A stretch of DNA of 64,000 bases. Origin: Saprospiraceae bacterium. GTDB lineage: Bacteria; Bacteroidota; Bacteroidia; Chitinophagales; Saprospiraceae. Where the stretch lies: NCBI GenBank assembly GCA_022448945.1, contig JAKVCV010000001.1, positions 81,670-145,669 on the forward strand, written 5' to 3'. Positions 63,106 to 64,000 of the stretch are shown here, one piece after another (within the stretch, counting starts at the first letter, position 1; the number at the start of each line of letters is the position of its first letter). The position numbers and the translations under genes are program-made. The notes under the pieces were generated by a model. The model had not been told where the DNA came from and ran no database searches. It saw only the letters and a list, made by a program, of their open reading frames with translations.

Positions 63106-64000
63106 TTAATCCATATGTCTTTTTATAGGACGTTTCGGTTCCGGTTTTAATTCAGGACTTACATAAATTTCATGAGCACTTTCTCTCGGATAATAAAACC
63201 TACCTGGTTGGACTAATATTTCTACATAATCATTGCCATCAACCTGGTTCTCCACAGCATAACCAATAACGGGGCCAGGTTGGGTTGCTCTCATAGCAAG
63301 ACCTTCCTGTGAGCTAGTAGTTAAAAATTCTCCTGATTTTATTAAATTATTGGTACGTATTACTTTTACTTTCACGCGACCCGCTAATGCAACAGCAGGA
63401 CCAACTTCAGGGTTATTTAAAACAACTGATGGGTTTTTGGATACTACACCAACAATATTTTGACAATATGGTTCTTTAGATAAAGCATATTCATTGTTAC
63501 TACCAACTTTAAGAACAACAATTTTCCCATATCCGGCGTCCGCTTCTTTGTCTACTTCGAAATATTCTGCTAAATCGCCCACGTCGGTTGTAGAATTCGC
63601 ATAAATTCTTCCAGATGCAGCTATATCGCCTTCTTGTAATGATTTTACATAGCTGTAATAAACTTTTACCTGCATGTTGAAAACTCTAAAATAATCACTC
63701 CAACAACAATTTTCATCAATAACTCTCATTTGAATTGTTTGATTAGCAGTAAAAGTCGGACCCGCAGTACCAAAATCATTAATGTATTGCCATTCAACAT
63801 CAATTGCTCCATCTACTGTGTTTCCATTCCATCCATACCAGGCAGAACCCATTGTTGAAAATCTGACATGAATTTGGTGATTTTCATTTCCATCTTCGTG
63901 GTAGCCATCAACAGACCATAATATTTTGTCAATCCTAATAGCTGTTCCAGTAGGAATTCCTTGAGGAATTACAAAAGTTCCTAATGTTTGATAAATGGTG
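63106..64000 (-). CDS. C-terminal part of a phage-tail-fibre-like surface protein (5' partial)
   Basis: The frame is open to the window's right edge, so the start lies outside; 297 residues are seen. The first stretch is beta-rich. The C-terminal region has D-L-A-E-Y-F-E-V, N-I-V-G-V-V-S-K-N-P, V-A-L-A-G-R-V-K-V-K-V and P-G-P-V-I-G-Y-A-V-E. That set appears at the ends of fibre-like proteins with a G2-type self-cleaving or maturation domain. No other phage genes are around, so a surface protein is as likely as a phage remnant. The end is basic and proline-rich. Confidence 0.7.
   Translation of the reverse strand, partial: TIYQTLGTFVIPQGIPTGTAIRIDKILWSVDGYHEDGNENHQIHVRFSTMGSAWYGWNGNTVDGAIDVEWQYINDFGTAGPTFTANQTIQMRVIDENCCWSDYFRVFNMQVKVYYSYVKSLQEGDIAASGRIYANSTTDVGDLAEYFEVDKEADAGYGKIVVLKVGSNNEYALSKEPYCQNIVGVVSKNPSVVLNNPEVGPAVALAGRVKVKVIRTNNLIKSGEFLTTSSQEGLAMRATQPGPVIGYAVENQVDGNDYVEILVQPGRFYYPRESAHEIYVSPELKPEPKRPIKRHMD

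Overview
The window is a stretch of AT-rich chromosome from a member of the Bacteroidota, probably a gliding or surface-attached environmental lineage (Saprospiria/Chitinophagia-like is my inference; Bacteroidota is firm). The signs are type IX secretion (T9SS) C-terminal sorting domains on seven proteins, two giant SprB-repeat surface proteins, lipoproteins, a TonB-dependent receptor with a carboxypeptidase-regulatory-like N-terminus, and -7 promoter elements of the TAnnTTTG type. There are 42 credible protein genes. I saw no tRNA, rRNA, CRISPR array, insertion sequence or prophage.

Layout. 1-10.2 kb: two tandem SprB-repeat adhesin/gliding-type genes, the first cut by the left edge, ending in different sorting domains (type A, then type B). 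10.2-11.6 kb: a leucine-rich-repeat T9SS cargo gene flanked on both sides by copies of a 41-bp palindromic element. 11.8-15.3 kb: an ECF sigma factor, a membrane protein in the anti-sigma position carrying a DUF6265-like domain, and a secreted alpha/beta hydrolase. 15.3-21.4 kb (minus): an alpha-2-macroglobulin lipoprotein and a small unknown gene. 21.6-23.8 kb: an outer-membrane beta-barrel gene, a beta-propeller lipoprotein gene, and a 59-aa membrane protein gene found by reading the gap. 23.8-29.6 kb (minus): a molybdenum cofactor and molybdate uptake operon, moeA-modA-modB-modC-mobA-moaD-moaE-moaCB.

29.8-47.3 kb: secreted T9SS cargos (a jelly-roll-type protein, a secreted EEP-fold nuclease/phosphatase, a CotH-type protein, and a surface protein with cell-surface repeats), an operon of ferredoxin, iscX and kdsC, a DUF2141 gene, a family 2 glycosyltransferase, an OmpA-domain protein, an RluA-type pseudouridine synthase, an RND efflux pair, a 2[4Fe-4S] ferredoxin and a family 9 (heptosyl)transferase. 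47.7-53.4 kb: an 1881-aa protein with an Hsp90/sacsin-type ATPase domain and, after it, a duplicated module of about 160 residues. 53.4-56.5 kb: a non-coding region with two perfect DnaA boxes next to a very AT-rich segment, then an adenosylcobalamin-dependent class II ribonucleotide reductase. 56.7-64 kb: a triple-LysM protein with an unusual Cys-containing LysM motif, a TonB-dependent receptor, lolD with endonuclease V, a redoxin, and the C-terminal part of a surface protein that runs off the right edge.

How the genes work together: most of the window is cell-envelope and secretion cargo interspersed with housekeeping genes. The Moco operon is the only long biosynthetic unit, and it lacks moaA, a MoeB-type activator and any molybdoenzyme here, so it must work with genes elsewhere. 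The best candidates for something undescribed are the sacsin-like ATPase with its internal repeat, the covarying palindromes around the LRR gene, the 59-aa protein linking the Moco operon to the beta-propeller lipoprotein, and the DnaA-box region before the reductase.
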